A stretch of 64,000 nt of DNA from positions 3,348,001-3,412,000 of the forward strand of contig OZ252262.1 in the NCBI GenBank assembly GCA_965249965.1. The letters run 5' to 3'. Below, piece by piece: positions 25,207 through 34,747 of this stretch (the stretch's first letter is position 1; every line of letters starts with the position of its first letter). Below the pieces are notes generated by a model, which worked only from the letters and a program-made list of their open reading frames with translations, was not told the DNA's origin and made no database searches. This DNA comes from HXMU1420-13 sp965249965 (GTDB taxonomy: Bacteria > Bacteroidota > Rhodothermia > Balneolales > Balneolaceae). The position numbers and the translations under genes were made by a program.

Positions 25207-26874
25207 TTAGAAATTAAACTTTGTGCTTCCTTTATCTGGATCCCAGAATGGTCCTTGAAGGATATCCGCTGCAGATTTCTGATCAACTGTTGAGTTTCTC
25301 TCAACCATGTTAGCGGGTAATAGCACGGAACGATACCAGTTACCAGGATTTGGTGAACGAGCTGGCTGTAGATTATCAGAGCGATCTGGATAACCAGTTC
25401 TTCTCATTAAATTGTAAGCCTCGTAGCCATTAGGGAAAGATGCAAAGTAATACTCGCGAGCAACTTGCTGAAGTTTACCATCAGCATTTGCTGCAGTCCA
25501 TCTTCCGTCCACTTCTGCAATATATGCAGCAGTTGCAGCCGCGCTAATTGCGAATGGGCTTCCGCTTGCTTGATCATCACCGAAATCTTCAATAAAGTCA
25601 AATGATAGTTGCATGCCTTGATCTAAGAAAGTCTTAGCAGCTACATCATCATTATTCAGTGTTAATTCAGCTTCAGCAATCATGAAATGAGTAAACCAGT
25701 GCATTAAGATAGGCTCGATACCGGCACCACCTTCACCATCACCACGGTCAGCTCCGCCTCCAGTAGAAGCATCGAAGTTACCACCTGCAGGATATACACC
25801 CCAAGTAGTTCTCAATTCTCCATCTGGTGGAATACCGTCGTCGATTAGGTGATCACGTCCCCACCAACCATCACCTAGCAAACAGAATGGATCGTCTGCG
25901 TCGAAGTGAGAAGGAGCAAATGCGTTAATACAAGTATTTTCGTTCACATCGTCTGTATCTGTAGTAGTTTGACGATAGAAGTAATATCTCATACGTGGAT
26001 CTGGATCAGCTTTGTCATTAAGCATCATATTCATATAGCTTACCGCCATATAATCGCCTGCACCAGTATTGTCGATGTAGTTACCGGCATACTCTGGGTG
26101 ACGTGAATCAGGATCAACTTCGTTTGTAGAATAAGCAAACAAGAAGTCTTCACCATCAGCAGTAATTAATGAATTTGCTGCATCAGCGATTAAGGCATTA
26201 GCACCAGCTGCATTACCAGTATTCAAGAAAGCTTTAAGCTTCATTGTACCGGCTGCTTTTGTCCAAGCTGCAACTTTATCATCTAAATCGTCCTCACCAG
26301 GATAATAGAAATCATTATCTGGAATTGGAGATGAAGCTGCTTCACCAGCTGCTAGGTCAGCAATCCCTTCGTCCAATAATGCAATAGCTGCATTGTACAC
26401 ATCTTCGCCACTGTCTAGACCCGGATTTAGATTGGTTGGGTCAAGAGCTTCACTAAAAGGAACATCACCGAACATGTCTACAAGAGCCATGAGTGAATAT
26501 CCTTTTAGGATTTTAGCCATACCAGAGTGAATTAAAAATCCTCTCTCATCTGTAATAGCTAGCAGGTTTTCTGTGTCAATGAACTGATCATTGTAAGCGT
26601 TGCCATAAATGCCATTAAACGAGTTAGGTGAGAATGCGTTAGCATATGTATCACCGAACATGTAGGTCATTCTGGTCATTTCTCCACCAACAGAAGCAGC
26701 AGCACGATAAATGTTGCGTGCTTCTAATTGAATTTGGTTCAACAAGAAATCCGGATCTACTGCTTCAGGTGGAAGCGAGTTCGGACTATTCAACTTGTCA
26801 TCGCCTATAATCTCGCACTGTACTGTAAACAGTAGCAGAGAGGCTAGTACGAGTAAACTATTTTTAAATTTCAT
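25207..26874 (-). CDS. SusD/RagB-family outer-membrane lipoprotein
   Basis: Surface lipoprotein that forms the lid of a SusC transporter and captures its substrate. From the ATG at 26874 the product has 555 residues with a lipobox Cys at about residue 20 (TVQC). SusD-like blocks include NLLAITDERG, MAKILKGYSLMALVDMFGDVPFSEAL and, near the end, YEAYNLMRRTGYPD with the typical NRxGYP-like motif. The rest is helical TPR-like. I place it in the SusD-like group that resembles PF12771. A TTG start 18 bases upstream is less likely. The gene directly follows SusC with 27 bases between them. Confidence 0.93.
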   Translation of the reverse strand: MKFKNSLLVLASLLLFTVQCEIIGDDKLNSPNSLPPEAVDPDFLLNQIQLEARNIYRAAASVGGEMTRMTYMFGDTYANAFSPNSFNGIYGNAYNDQFIDTENLLAITDERGFLIHSGMAKILKGYSLMALVDMFGDVPFSEALDPTNLNPGLDSGEDVYNAAIALLDEGIADLAAGEAASSPIPDNDFYYPGEDDLDDKVAAWTKAAGTMKLKAFLNTGNAAGANALIADAANSLITADGEDFLFAYSTNEVDPDSRHPEYAGNYIDNTGAGDYMAVSYMNMMLNDKADPDPRMRYYFYRQTTTDTDDVNENTCINAFAPSHFDADDPFCLLGDGWWGRDHLIDDGIPPDGELRTTWGVYPAGGNFDASTGGGADRGDGEGGAGIEPILMHWFTHFMIAEAELTLNNDDVAAKTFLDQGMQLSFDFIEDFGDDQASGSPFAISAAATAAYIAEVDGRWTAANADGKLQQVAREYYFASFPNGYEAYNLMRRTGYPDRSDNLQPARSPNPGNWYRSVLLPANMVERNSTVDQKSAADILQGPFWDPDKGSTKFNF

Positions 26875-26901
26875 ATCAATATTTTTTTTCAATGTCTCTT
26901 A

Positions 26902-29900
26902 TTAGAATCGGAATCTTACACTACCACCAAATCTACGTGCAGCAGGTCCGGTTAGGTAATCAAATCCACGTGAGTTTCCACCGATTGAATTAACATTCGG
27001 GTCAAATCCACTTCCTTCAGGTACATTGAATGCATACATCCAAAGGTTATCACCAGTTACTGATAAAGTAATCTGCTTAAATGGTGTGTTTCCTAACAAT
27101 GAAGAAGGTAGGTCGTAAGAAAGAGCTACGTTTGCAAGACGGATATGAGTCATATCGTATACGCGAAGCTCATCTGGACCGAATCCAAAGTTACTGAAGA
27201 ATACACCTGATGGTGAAATCTGAACTGTGTTAGATTGACCTGATTCGTTTACACCTGGTAAAACAAATGTGTTGTTACGGTCAATTTTGTCAGTATCAGT
27301 TGTTAGACCACGAGCCATTAGAGTACTAATCCATACAGAGAACATGTCTCCACCCTGCTGATAATCTACAGCGAATGAAAGCGATGCACCTTTGTAACGG
27401 AAAGTATTATTAACAGAAAGGTCCCAATCTGGGTTAGGATCACCAATAATTCCAATATCATTTTGCTCGATGTAGTTACCAGTAGAACCAATAATTGGTG
27501 TACCAATAGCAATATCAGCAAAGTTAGGATCAGAATCCTTCAGAGCTTGGTCTACACGTACAATTTTAGTACCAAGCATTACTCCGTAAGCCTCGCCTTC
27601 AATTGCAAAGTTACCTCTGGTTGTGAAACCACCACCGATCTGAATTCTGTTTAGGCCAGCACCTAACTCAACAACTTCACTTCTATTTGTAAAGAAGTTA
27701 GCCTGGATGTCCCATTGTAATTCTGATTGTAGAGGAGAAGCATTTAAAGTTACTTCTAAACCTTGGTTTTGAACCTCACCAATGTTGGTAAGAGTTGATG
27801 TAAATCCAGTTGCTGGATCAAGATCTGCATTTGTAATAAGATCTGTTGTTGATCTAGTGTACGCAGAAGCGCTTAATCCTACACGGTCGTTTAAGAAACG
27901 AATATCAACACCACCTTCATACTCAGTATGAAGCTCAGGTTTAAGATCTGGATTACCTAAAAAGTTAGATGTGAAGTTCGTTGTAACGATAGAACCATCA
28001 CCGTTTGCAAATGCTCTTGCAACAGTACCAAGCGTATTTCTTGTAGAATAAGCACCTGGCTGACCAGCTGAACTACCTACACCTGCAAAAACTTTTAAGT
28101 AAGTTAATGCATCTGAAGTAATATCTAAGTGATCAGATAATACATAAGAGATACTTGCTGATGGATAGAAAATTGAACGGTTATCTTCTTCAAGAGTAGA
28201 GAACCAGTCATTTCTACCAGCTACGTTTAAGTAAACGAAATCCTGGAAACCAATAGTAGCTTCGGCAAATACACCGGCACTTTCAGTTTCAACTTTAGTT
28301 TGGAATCCACCACCTAGAGAGTTAGAGGCGCTAGTATTCAAGAAGTTGCTATGGTTAAAGAAACCAGTAACAATCATTTCAACACTTTCAAGGCCATTAC
28401 GCTCCCAAGATTCGCTAATGTACTGAGCACCTAAAGTTGCATCAAGAGATACATCTTCATTTACCTGGAAAGAAAGTAATGCATTAACGTTGTGATCCCA
28501 ACCTACGCTTCTCTGATTGGAAGTAGAATAGTAACCGTTGATGAAATCAGCTGGCTCAACACCACCTGCATCTTGTCGGTATTCTTGATTCTCAGAGTAT
28601 GCATCATAACCAAGACGGTATACTAAATTGATACCATCAGCAGCTTTGAAATTTAATTCAGTTTTACCGTAGTAACGATCAGTGATGTTAGTATAACCTG
28701 TATTTTCTGCAATCCAATTTGGATTTGGAATGTCATTACCTGAACGGTAATACGCAGAACCGCCAGTTACCGGGTTCGTGAACGGGATACCGCCAAGGTC
28801 GATAGAACGAGGGGTAAACATAACATAACCAAACACACCAGGAGTACCACCACCAGCAGCCGGACCTGAACCACCACCAGCAGAGCTAGGAGGAGTTATT
28901 AAGTCTGTTAAACTGAAGTTGAAAGTAGTTTGAGATGTAAGTTTTTCGCTAATCTTGTAGTTCGCACCAATAGAGAAAGCATCTCTTGTAAGTTCGTTAT
29001 TAGGAGTAAAGCCTTCTTCACCTGCGTGAGTATAGTTTGCATTTACTCGAAGATCGTTAGTACCACCAGAAATATTTAAACTAGTGCTAGAAGCCAATCC
29101 TGTTTCGAAGAAAGCTTCGAGTGGATCAGGTTTTGCTTCATAACGATAACCAACACCTACTAATTCAGGGAATGCTTCTGCTTGTGTAGCATTTTGAAGT
29201 AATGGATGCTCAATAAGAACAGTACCATCAGCATCGAATCCTAAGAAGTCAGTTCCAAATAAGCCAGCGTTATCTGTCTCAAATCTTGGGCCCCAGTTAC
29301 TAAAGAACCAGCCAAAGTTTTGATCAAATCCGCCACCATAAGTGTCTTGGTAATCTGGGCGAGATGAAATTTCTGTTGCGTATATAGATTGATCTACAGT
29401 TACAGAGAAACCAGATGGAGCTTCACCTTGTCCAGCGAAAGATCCTGATTTTGTTGTAACAATGATTACACCATTACGACCTTGCTCACCGTAAAGTACA
29501 GTTGCACTAAGGCCTTTTAAAACAGTTACGTCTGCAATGTTATTTGGATCTAAATCAATAAATCTATTAGGAGTGACTTGAGAGCCACCACCTTGGAACC
29601 ATGAACTTGTTTCGTTTGATCCACCATCAAATCGCACACCATCCACAATCCATAGTGGTTGGTTTGAACCTGAAAGTGAAGTAGCTCCACGAATTAAAAT
29701 TTCTGTTCCTGAACCTGTTAAACCACCAGTAGATTGAATATCAACCCCTGGAAGTGAACCAGATAATGAACGTGCAATATCAGTTTCGCTTCTGTTTTCG
29801 ATAGTTTCAGCAGAAACTTCTGCAACACCATACCCGAGAGCACGTCGCTCACGCTGGATACCAAATGCTGTTACTACAACATCGTCTAAACCGAATACAT

Positions 29901-30201
29901 CGGATTCTAGTGCGATATCGAAGTCTACATTTTGATTGCCAACTTGAAGTGTAGCTGTGAAAGTTTGATAACCAACGAATGTGGCTCTTACGGTATATGT
30001 GCCTGCCGGGACGTTATTCACTGTATAATCACCATCAACGTCGGTAGCCGCTCCACGCGACAACTCGGTTATGAGGATGTTCACACCAGGAAGAGTCTCC
30101 CCTGTCTCAGCGTCTGTTACGGTACCCGAAATGGATACTTGAGCGTAAAGACTACCAGACAACAAGGCAAAAACTAACAATGTTAGTAGCTTTTTGAACA
30201 T
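26902..30201 (-). CDS. SusC/RagA-family TonB-linked outer-membrane transporter
   Basis: A 1099-residue TonB-dependent barrel. From the ATG at 30201: signal peptide ending near SLYAQ, then a CarboxypepD_reg-like domain (VSISGTVTDAETGETLPGVNI), then the TonB-box/plug region. The SusC-specific plug motif reads RNGVIIVTTKSG, preceded by LSGSNQPLWIVDGVRF. The 22-strand barrel ends in an aromatic residue (GGSVRFRF), the BAM signal. A TTG start further upstream would fall on the predicted transcription start and is rejected. No glycosidase or sulfatase is nearby, so the substrate (glycan, peptide or other) cannot be told. Confidence 0.95.
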   Translation of the reverse strand: MFKKLLTLLVFALLSGSLYAQVSISGTVTDAETGETLPGVNILITELSRGAATDVDGDYTVNNVPAGTYTVRATFVGYQTFTATLQVGNQNVDFDIALESDVFGLDDVVVTAFGIQRERRALGYGVAEVSAETIENRSETDIARSLSGSLPGVDIQSTGGLTGSGTEILIRGATSLSGSNQPLWIVDGVRFDGGSNETSSWFQGGGSQVTPNRFIDLDPNNIADVTVLKGLSATVLYGEQGRNGVIIVTTKSGSFAGQGEAPSGFSVTVDQSIYATEISSRPDYQDTYGGGFDQNFGWFFSNWGPRFETDNAGLFGTDFLGFDADGTVLIEHPLLQNATQAEAFPELVGVGYRYEAKPDPLEAFFETGLASSTSLNISGGTNDLRVNANYTHAGEEGFTPNNELTRDAFSIGANYKISEKLTSQTTFNFSLTDLITPPSSAGGGSGPAAGGGTPGVFGYVMFTPRSIDLGGIPFTNPVTGGSAYYRSGNDIPNPNWIAENTGYTNITDRYYGKTELNFKAADGINLVYRLGYDAYSENQEYRQDAGGVEPADFINGYYSTSNQRSVGWDHNVNALLSFQVNEDVSLDATLGAQYISESWERNGLESVEMIVTGFFNHSNFLNTSASNSLGGGFQTKVETESAGVFAEATIGFQDFVYLNVAGRNDWFSTLEEDNRSIFYPSASISYVLSDHLDITSDALTYLKVFAGVGSSAGQPGAYSTRNTLGTVARAFANGDGSIVTTNFTSNFLGNPDLKPELHTEYEGGVDIRFLNDRVGLSASAYTRSTTDLITNADLDPATGFTSTLTNIGEVQNQGLEVTLNASPLQSELQWDIQANFFTNRSEVVELGAGLNRIQIGGGFTTRGNFAIEGEAYGVMLGTKIVRVDQALKDSDPNFADIAIGTPIIGSTGNYIEQNDIGIIGDPNPDWDLSVNNTFRYKGASLSFAVDYQQGGDMFSVWISTLMARGLTTDTDKIDRNNTFVLPGVNESGQSNTVQISPSGVFFSNFGFGPDELRVYDMTHIRLANVALSYDLPSSLLGNTPFKQITLSVTGDNLWMYAFNVPEGSGFDPNVNSIGGNSRGFDYLTGPAARRFGGSVRFRF

Positions 30202-30257
30202 AGATGACCTCTTATGTTTGGTTTTTGTTATCGGATGGAAGTTTGCTCCCATCCTAA

Positions 30258-30286
30258 ATAGTATTAGATGAATTTAATTGACTCAA
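30258..30286 (-). promoter_or_regulatory. Sigma-70-like promoter upstream of SusC
   Basis: On the minus strand TTGAGT and TACTAT are 17 bases apart. Transcription would begin near 30250, giving a leader of about 50 bases. Confidence 0.5.
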
Positions 30287-30523
30287 TAGTTAAGTACAAT
30301 TGAAATGTTTGATGTTTAAAAAGTAATGGGAACAACTGATTATGATGAATTTTTTTTACCAAATCTGTCCTTCCTTTTAATTTAAACACACATAGGTCAC
30401 TAACTTATTAAGATGAGATTTCAAATCCAACAAATATGTGACGAAAATTTAATCTCGTTTTAAGTCCTATATAGTCGAGAGAAGCGCTTTCAGACCAAAA
30501 ATTGCCTTAAGAATGGGTATAAA
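30287..30523. other. Intergenic spacer, nothing recognised
   Basis: About 240 bases of AT-rich sequence between the SusC promoter and the tRNA terminator. I see no open frame, hairpin with T-run or repeated motif. It may hold upstream control elements for the SusC operon. Confidence 0.5.
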
Positions 30524-30554
30524 CAAAAAAAGCACCTCAAATTTTGAGGTGCTT
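30524..30554 (-). terminator. Rho-independent terminator after the initiator tRNA
   Basis: A stem of about 11 bp (AAGCACCTCAA pairing with TTGAGGTGCTT) is followed on the minus strand by seven T. It lies just past the tRNA 3' end. Confidence 0.93.
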
Positions 30555-30559
30555 ATGAG

Positions 30560-30632
<73 letters not shown>

Positions 30633-30644
30633 ATGTAGATTTAA

Positions 30645-30674
30645 AATATACGACTAATTGCCTTAGAATTTCAA
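30645..30674 (-). promoter_or_regulatory. Sigma-70-like promoter of the initiator tRNA
   Basis: On the minus strand TTGAAA and TATATT are 18 bases apart, with the -10 ending 12 bases before the mature 5' end of the tRNA. The context GTCGTATATTT is shared with the rpmE2 promoter. Confidence 0.75.
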
Positions 30675-30742
30675 TCATTTTTTCAATGAATTAAGACATT
30701 AATTCTGTCATTGCATATTTTCGATATAAACTTGGAGTCTAT

Positions 30743-32005
30743 ATGATATCATCAGATTTAGCTATTGAGCTAGAAGACAAATACGGCGCGCACAATTATC
30801 ATCCATTACCAGTAGTATTAGCAAAAGGTGAAGGTGTTTATGTGTGGGATCCAGAAGGAAATAGGTATTTCGATTTCCTATCAGCTTACTCTGCAGTAAA
30901 TCAAGGCCATTGCCATCCAAAAATCACACATACCCTAATTGAACAAAGTAAAACTCTGACTTTAACTTCCCGGGCTTTTTATAATAATGTACTCGGTGAA
31001 TACGAACGCTTTTTGAGTCAATATTTCGGGTTGGAAAAAGTTCTTCCAATGAATACTGGAGCCGAGGCCGTAGAGACGGCTATCAAATTATGTAGAAAAT
31101 GGGGATATGAGCGAAAAGGAATTGAAGAAAACGAAGCTGTTATAATTGTTTGTGATAATAATTTCCATGGAAGAACCACAACTATTATCTCATTTTCTAA
31201 CGATCCTGACGCAAAAAAGAACTTTGGGCCATATACAAAGGGATTCGTAAAAGTATCCTATAATGATACTAATTCGTTAAAAGAAGCTCTGAGTTTACCA
31301 AATGTAGTTGGTTTTTTGGTTGAGCCTATTCAAGGGGAAGCAGGGGTTGTCGTTCCAGATGACCATTATATAAAGGAAGCTGCTCAGCTTTGTAGAGCAC
31401 ATAATGTGTTGTTTATGGCTGATGAGATACAAACTGGGATTGCCAGGACTGGCTCTCTACTGGCTATTTGTGGAGATTGCACCTGTAACGCACATTGCGA
31501 ACGTGGCAAGACTTACACTAAACCTGATATTCTAATTCTTGGCAAAGCGCTTTCGGGTGGAGCCTATCCCGTATCGGCAGTATTAGCTGATGCAGAAATT
31601 ATGGATGTGATTCGTCCCGGTCAGCATGGTTCTACGTATGGCGGAAATCCATTAGCATGTAAAGTTGCAATGGCTGCATTGGAAGTTATTGATGAAGAGC
31701 GTCTTATTCAAAACGCACGCGTGTTAGGAGACATTTTCAGAGAGAGAATGCAGGATCTGGTAGAATCGTATGATTTGTTTATTAAAGTTCGTGGCAAAGG
31801 CCTTTTGAATGCTGTATTGATTAACGATTCCCCTGAGAGTGATACTGCATGGCGATTTTGCTTAGCTCTAAAAAAGAATGGATTACTTGCAAAGCCAACG
31901 CATGGAAATATTATTCGGTTTGCACCCCCATTGGTGATAACTGAAAATCAGCTTCTTGAGTGTGTTGCAATAATTGAAAAAACTCTGCTTGAATTCAATG
32001 TATAA
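30743..32005 (+). CDS. rocD: Ornithine--oxo-acid aminotransferase
   Basis: PLP enzyme that moves the delta-amino group of ornithine to 2-oxoglutarate, giving glutamate semialdehyde. The 420-residue product has DFLSAYSAVNQGHCHPKI, MNTGAEAVETAIKLCRKWGY, the GRTTTIISFS segment, ADEIQTGIARTG and the PLP lysine in LILGKALSGG. A Cys-rich insert (CGDCTCNAHC) precedes the lysine; I recall such inserts in several Bacteroidota OATs and do not treat it as an anomaly. It is followed 89 bases later by a second omega-aminotransferase, so the locus handles ornithine and lysine. Confidence 0.95.
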   Translation: MISSDLAIELEDKYGAHNYHPLPVVLAKGEGVYVWDPEGNRYFDFLSAYSAVNQGHCHPKITHTLIEQSKTLTLTSRAFYNNVLGEYERFLSQYFGLEKVLPMNTGAEAVETAIKLCRKWGYERKGIEENEAVIIVCDNNFHGRTTTIISFSNDPDAKKNFGPYTKGFVKVSYNDTNSLKEALSLPNVVGFLVEPIQGEAGVVVPDDHYIKEAAQLCRAHNVLFMADEIQTGIARTGSLLAICGDCTCNAHCERGKTYTKPDILILGKALSGGAYPVSAVLADAEIMDVIRPGQHGSTYGGNPLACKVAMAALEVIDEERLIQNARVLGDIFRERMQDLVESYDLFIKVRGKGLLNAVLINDSPESDTAWRFCLALKKNGLLAKPTHGNIIRFAPPLVITENQLLECVAIIEKTLLEFNV

Positions 32006-32031
32006 AAAAGCGCTTTTTTGATTGAGTCCTA

Positions 32032-32047
32032 CTAGCAAGTTTGCTAG
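32032..32047. promoter_or_regulatory. Inverted repeat between the two aminotransferase genes
   Basis: CTAGCAA and TTGCTAG flank two bases, 48 bases before the lysine aminotransferase start. The near-zero loop favours a protein-binding site over an RNA hairpin. No regulator is adjacent. Confidence 0.4.
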
Positions 32048-32094
32048 CTTCTCTGCCCCAAACTGAAACATACACTACTATATATAAGGAGTAG

Positions 32095-33444
32095 ATGGCG
32101 GTACAAGAATTAATTCAACCCGAAGAAGTAAGAAAAATACTCGGAAGGCACCTTCTGACTGATGGTTTTGATATGGTGCTGGATTTAAATAAAAGCAAGG
32201 GAGCGTATTTATACGACAGCAAGTCAGGTAAAAATTATCTCGACTTTTTCACCTTTTTTGCATCAAATCCACTGGGAATGAATCATGATAAAATTGCCGG
32301 TGATCCCGATTTTGTTGCAAAACTTGGCCGGGTTGCTATAAATAAGCCATCAAATTCTGATGTTTATACCGAAGAGCTTGCTGAATTCATGGAATCTTTT
32401 AGCCGGGTAGCTGTACCTCCTACACTTCAACATTCGTTTTTCATCTCAGGTGGATCACTTGCAGTTGAAAATGCTATGAAAGTTGCCTTCGACTGGAAAG
32501 TTCAAAAGAATTTCCAAAAAGGATATCGGGAAGAAAAAGGCCATATGGTGCTCCATTTCGAAAAAGCATTTCATGGCAGGTCAGGCTATACCCTTTCTGT
32601 AACAAATACAATAGAAGACAAAGTTAAATACTTCCCAAAATTCGATTGGCCACGGGTTATCAGTCCGGCTATGTATTATCCTGAAACACCGGAACGTATA
32701 GAGATGGTTAAGAAGGATGAGAAATTAGCAGTAGCACAAATTGAACGCTATTTCCAGCAATACAAAGATGATATTGCTTGTATTCTGATAGAGCCAATTC
32801 AAGCAGAGGGCGGTGATCGCCATTTTCGAACGCAATTTCATGAAGCACTCCGTCAATTAGCGGATAAGCACGAAGCATTACTTATATATGATGAGGTTCA
32901 AACCGGCGTTGGTTTAACTGGTAAATTTTGGGCTCATGAACACTACGTTACTCCCGACATTATTTCTTTTGGGAAAAAAGCACAGGTATGTGGAATTTTA
33001 GCAGGTCCAAGAATCGATGAAGTTGAAGACAACTGTTTTAAAGTCTCTTCCAGAATCAATTCTACCTGGGGTGGTAACCTGGTTGATATGGTTCGATTTG
33101 GTCGAATTCTGAATATCATCGAAGATGATAATTTAGTAGAAAATGCTGCTGAAGTTGGTGTATATCTATTAAAAAAATTGGAAGCCTTAGCTGAGAAATA
33201 CGAATATCTATCTAATGCTCGTGGAAAAGGCCTTCTTTGCGCTATAGATTTACCGGATACTCATTCAAGAAATGCTGTAATTAACGAATGTATTACTCAT
33301 GGTATGATGATTCTGTCTTGTGGGGACAAAACTGTTCGTTTCCGTCCGCCACTCACCGTAACAAAGGAACAAGTAGATGAAGGGCTTCATATTTTGGAGA
33401 GTGCGTATAAAGCGGCAATCGAACGATGCCCGGTTGCGCATTAA
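32095..33444 (+). CDS. lat: L-lysine 6-aminotransferase
   Basis: PLP enzyme of the Lat branch that converts L-lysine and 2-oxoglutarate to allysine (which cyclises to piperideine-6-carboxylate) and glutamate. The 449-residue product shows the branch signatures YLDFFTFFASNPLGMNH, FISGGSLAVENAMKVAFDWK, FHGRSGYTLSVTNT, IYDEVQTGVGLTGKFWAHE and the PLP lysine in IISFGKKAQVCG. The start ATG follows AGGAG at good spacing (AAGGAGTAG), an unusually clear ribosome-binding site for this window. No allysine dehydrogenase is seen nearby. Confidence 0.93.
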   Translation: MAVQELIQPEEVRKILGRHLLTDGFDMVLDLNKSKGAYLYDSKSGKNYLDFFTFFASNPLGMNHDKIAGDPDFVAKLGRVAINKPSNSDVYTEELAEFMESFSRVAVPPTLQHSFFISGGSLAVENAMKVAFDWKVQKNFQKGYREEKGHMVLHFEKAFHGRSGYTLSVTNTIEDKVKYFPKFDWPRVISPAMYYPETPERIEMVKKDEKLAVAQIERYFQQYKDDIACILIEPIQAEGGDRHFRTQFHEALRQLADKHEALLIYDEVQTGVGLTGKFWAHEHYVTPDIISFGKKAQVCGILAGPRIDEVEDNCFKVSSRINSTWGGNLVDMVRFGRILNIIEDDNLVENAAEVGVYLLKKLEALAEKYEYLSNARGKGLLCAIDLPDTHSRNAVINECITHGMMILSCGDKTVRFRPPLTVTKEQVDEGLHILESAYKAAIERCPVAH

Positions 33445-33505
33445 CTGCCAAACATTTCATTTCAGAAAAAGTTAAAATAAGGTAGTATTTCACCTACATC
33501 TATTG

Positions 33506-34747
33506 ATGAATAAACATCTACTACCTTATTTCTTCTTTTTAATTGTTTTTGCCTCTATTCCGATACACTCGCACGGTTGGCAATCAACAGACCCTGACGA
33601 ACTTTTTAAACAAGCACGTGATCGTGCTTTTGAACAAAATGACTATCCCGGGGCGATTAAACTTGCATTACAAGCGCTAGAACTTGCACCGGAATATCTG
33701 GATGTAAAAGAATTTCTGGGTAGAGTGTATTTTTGGTCCGATCAATACGATAATGCTGAAAAAATACTTACTCAAGTATTGTCCGAAGATCCGGCAAGAA
33801 ATTACTCCCGGGAATCACTCATTGATATTTACTTATCGAAAAATGAAAATGAAATAGCCTTAGAACTAAGCAATGAAGGTGTATCTAATGATCCATCCAA
33901 TGTTCGTTTTCTTTTACGAAAAGCATTTGCTCATGAAAATCTTAGGGAAAAGAATTTAGCGATTCAAACATTTCAGGAGATATTAGCAATTGAGCCTAAT
34001 AATTCTCTTGTGTTATCTAAACTTGAAGAATATGATGAATTTGTTGAGAAGTGGATGGCCAGCCTGGGAACAGATATCTCGTTTTTCAAAGAAGACTTAG
34101 ATAATTGGGCGGAAACCAGATTAGATATCATTCGCAAAACTTCCATAGGTGCTTTTGGAGGTAACTTAAAATATGGAAGCAGATTTGGTTTGAACGATCA
34201 ACAACTCGAAGTGTACGCCTATCCTGTATTAGGACCTAAAATGTATGGATATGTTAGTGTTGGTGCGTCCTCAAATACATTTTATCCTGAATTTCATATT
34301 GTAGGTTCAATTTACAGAGCTCTGCCTAATCGGTTTGAACTTGAATTAGGGTATAGGAACTTAAATTTTGAACTGGTAAATGTGAACATTCTTACAACAA
34401 CGCTGGCTAAGTATGCACTTAAAAATAGATTTATTTTTAGGGCTTTCTATACCTTAGCAGAAAACAATAATAGCTACACTACTTTATTCTCTTTCCGACA
34501 TCTTTTAAAAGGCGCCGATAATTTTATTGAGTTTAGCACAGGTTATGGCGGTAATTCTGGTGATTTCAATTCTTCCAATGAAATCATTGGTACCGATCAG
34601 GCCTATCAATTCGGTGCATCTTATCAGATGAAATTCGCCCAACAATTTATTGCTTCAATTGGTGCATCCTATACGTTTGAAGAATATCAAAATGGGCTGG
34701 AAAGGAATCGCTATAATCTTGGATTAAATCTTAGTTACCGCTTTTAA
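33506..34747 (+). CDS. TPR plus YaiO-type outer-membrane beta-barrel protein
   Basis: A 413-residue exported protein. Signal peptide at residues 1-25, then three TPR-type repeats (for example DYPGAIKLALQALELAPEY and EKNLAIQTFQEILAIEPNN), then a C-terminal beta-barrel of about 230 residues with alternating aromatic strands that ends in SYRF, the usual BAM-recognised end. This is the YaiO family layout, and the order TPR then barrel is the same as in PgaA, the PNAG export porin. Its stop overlaps that of the convergent glycosyltransferase (TTAA). Together with the next three genes it may form an exopolysaccharide system. Confidence 0.85.
   Translation: MNKHLLPYFFFLIVFASIPIHSHGWQSTDPDELFKQARDRAFEQNDYPGAIKLALQALELAPEYLDVKEFLGRVYFWSDQYDNAEKILTQVLSEDPARNYSRESLIDIYLSKNENEIALELSNEGVSNDPSNVRFLLRKAFAHENLREKNLAIQTFQEILAIEPNNSLVLSKLEEYDEFVEKWMASLGTDISFFKEDLDNWAETRLDIIRKTSIGAFGGNLKYGSRFGLNDQQLEVYAYPVLGPKMYGYVSVGASSNTFYPEFHIVGSIYRALPNRFELELGYRNLNFELVNVNILTTTLAKYALKNRFIFRAFYTLAENNNSYTTLFSFRHLLKGADNFIEFSTGYGGNSGDFNSSNEIIGTDQAYQFGASYQMKFAQQFIASIGASYTFEEYQNGLERNRYNLGLNLSYRF

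Noticed and set aside
31447..31530. Cys-rich insert in the ornithine aminotransferase as a new metal site
   Set aside because: I recall similar CxxC-type inserts at this place in Bacteroidota OATs, so it is probably a known family feature.
32004..32019. Perfect palindrome AAAAAAGCGCTTTTTT just after the ornithine aminotransferase stop
   Set aside because: Its only hairpin would be six A-T pairs with a four-base loop, too weak for a terminator; likely chance.
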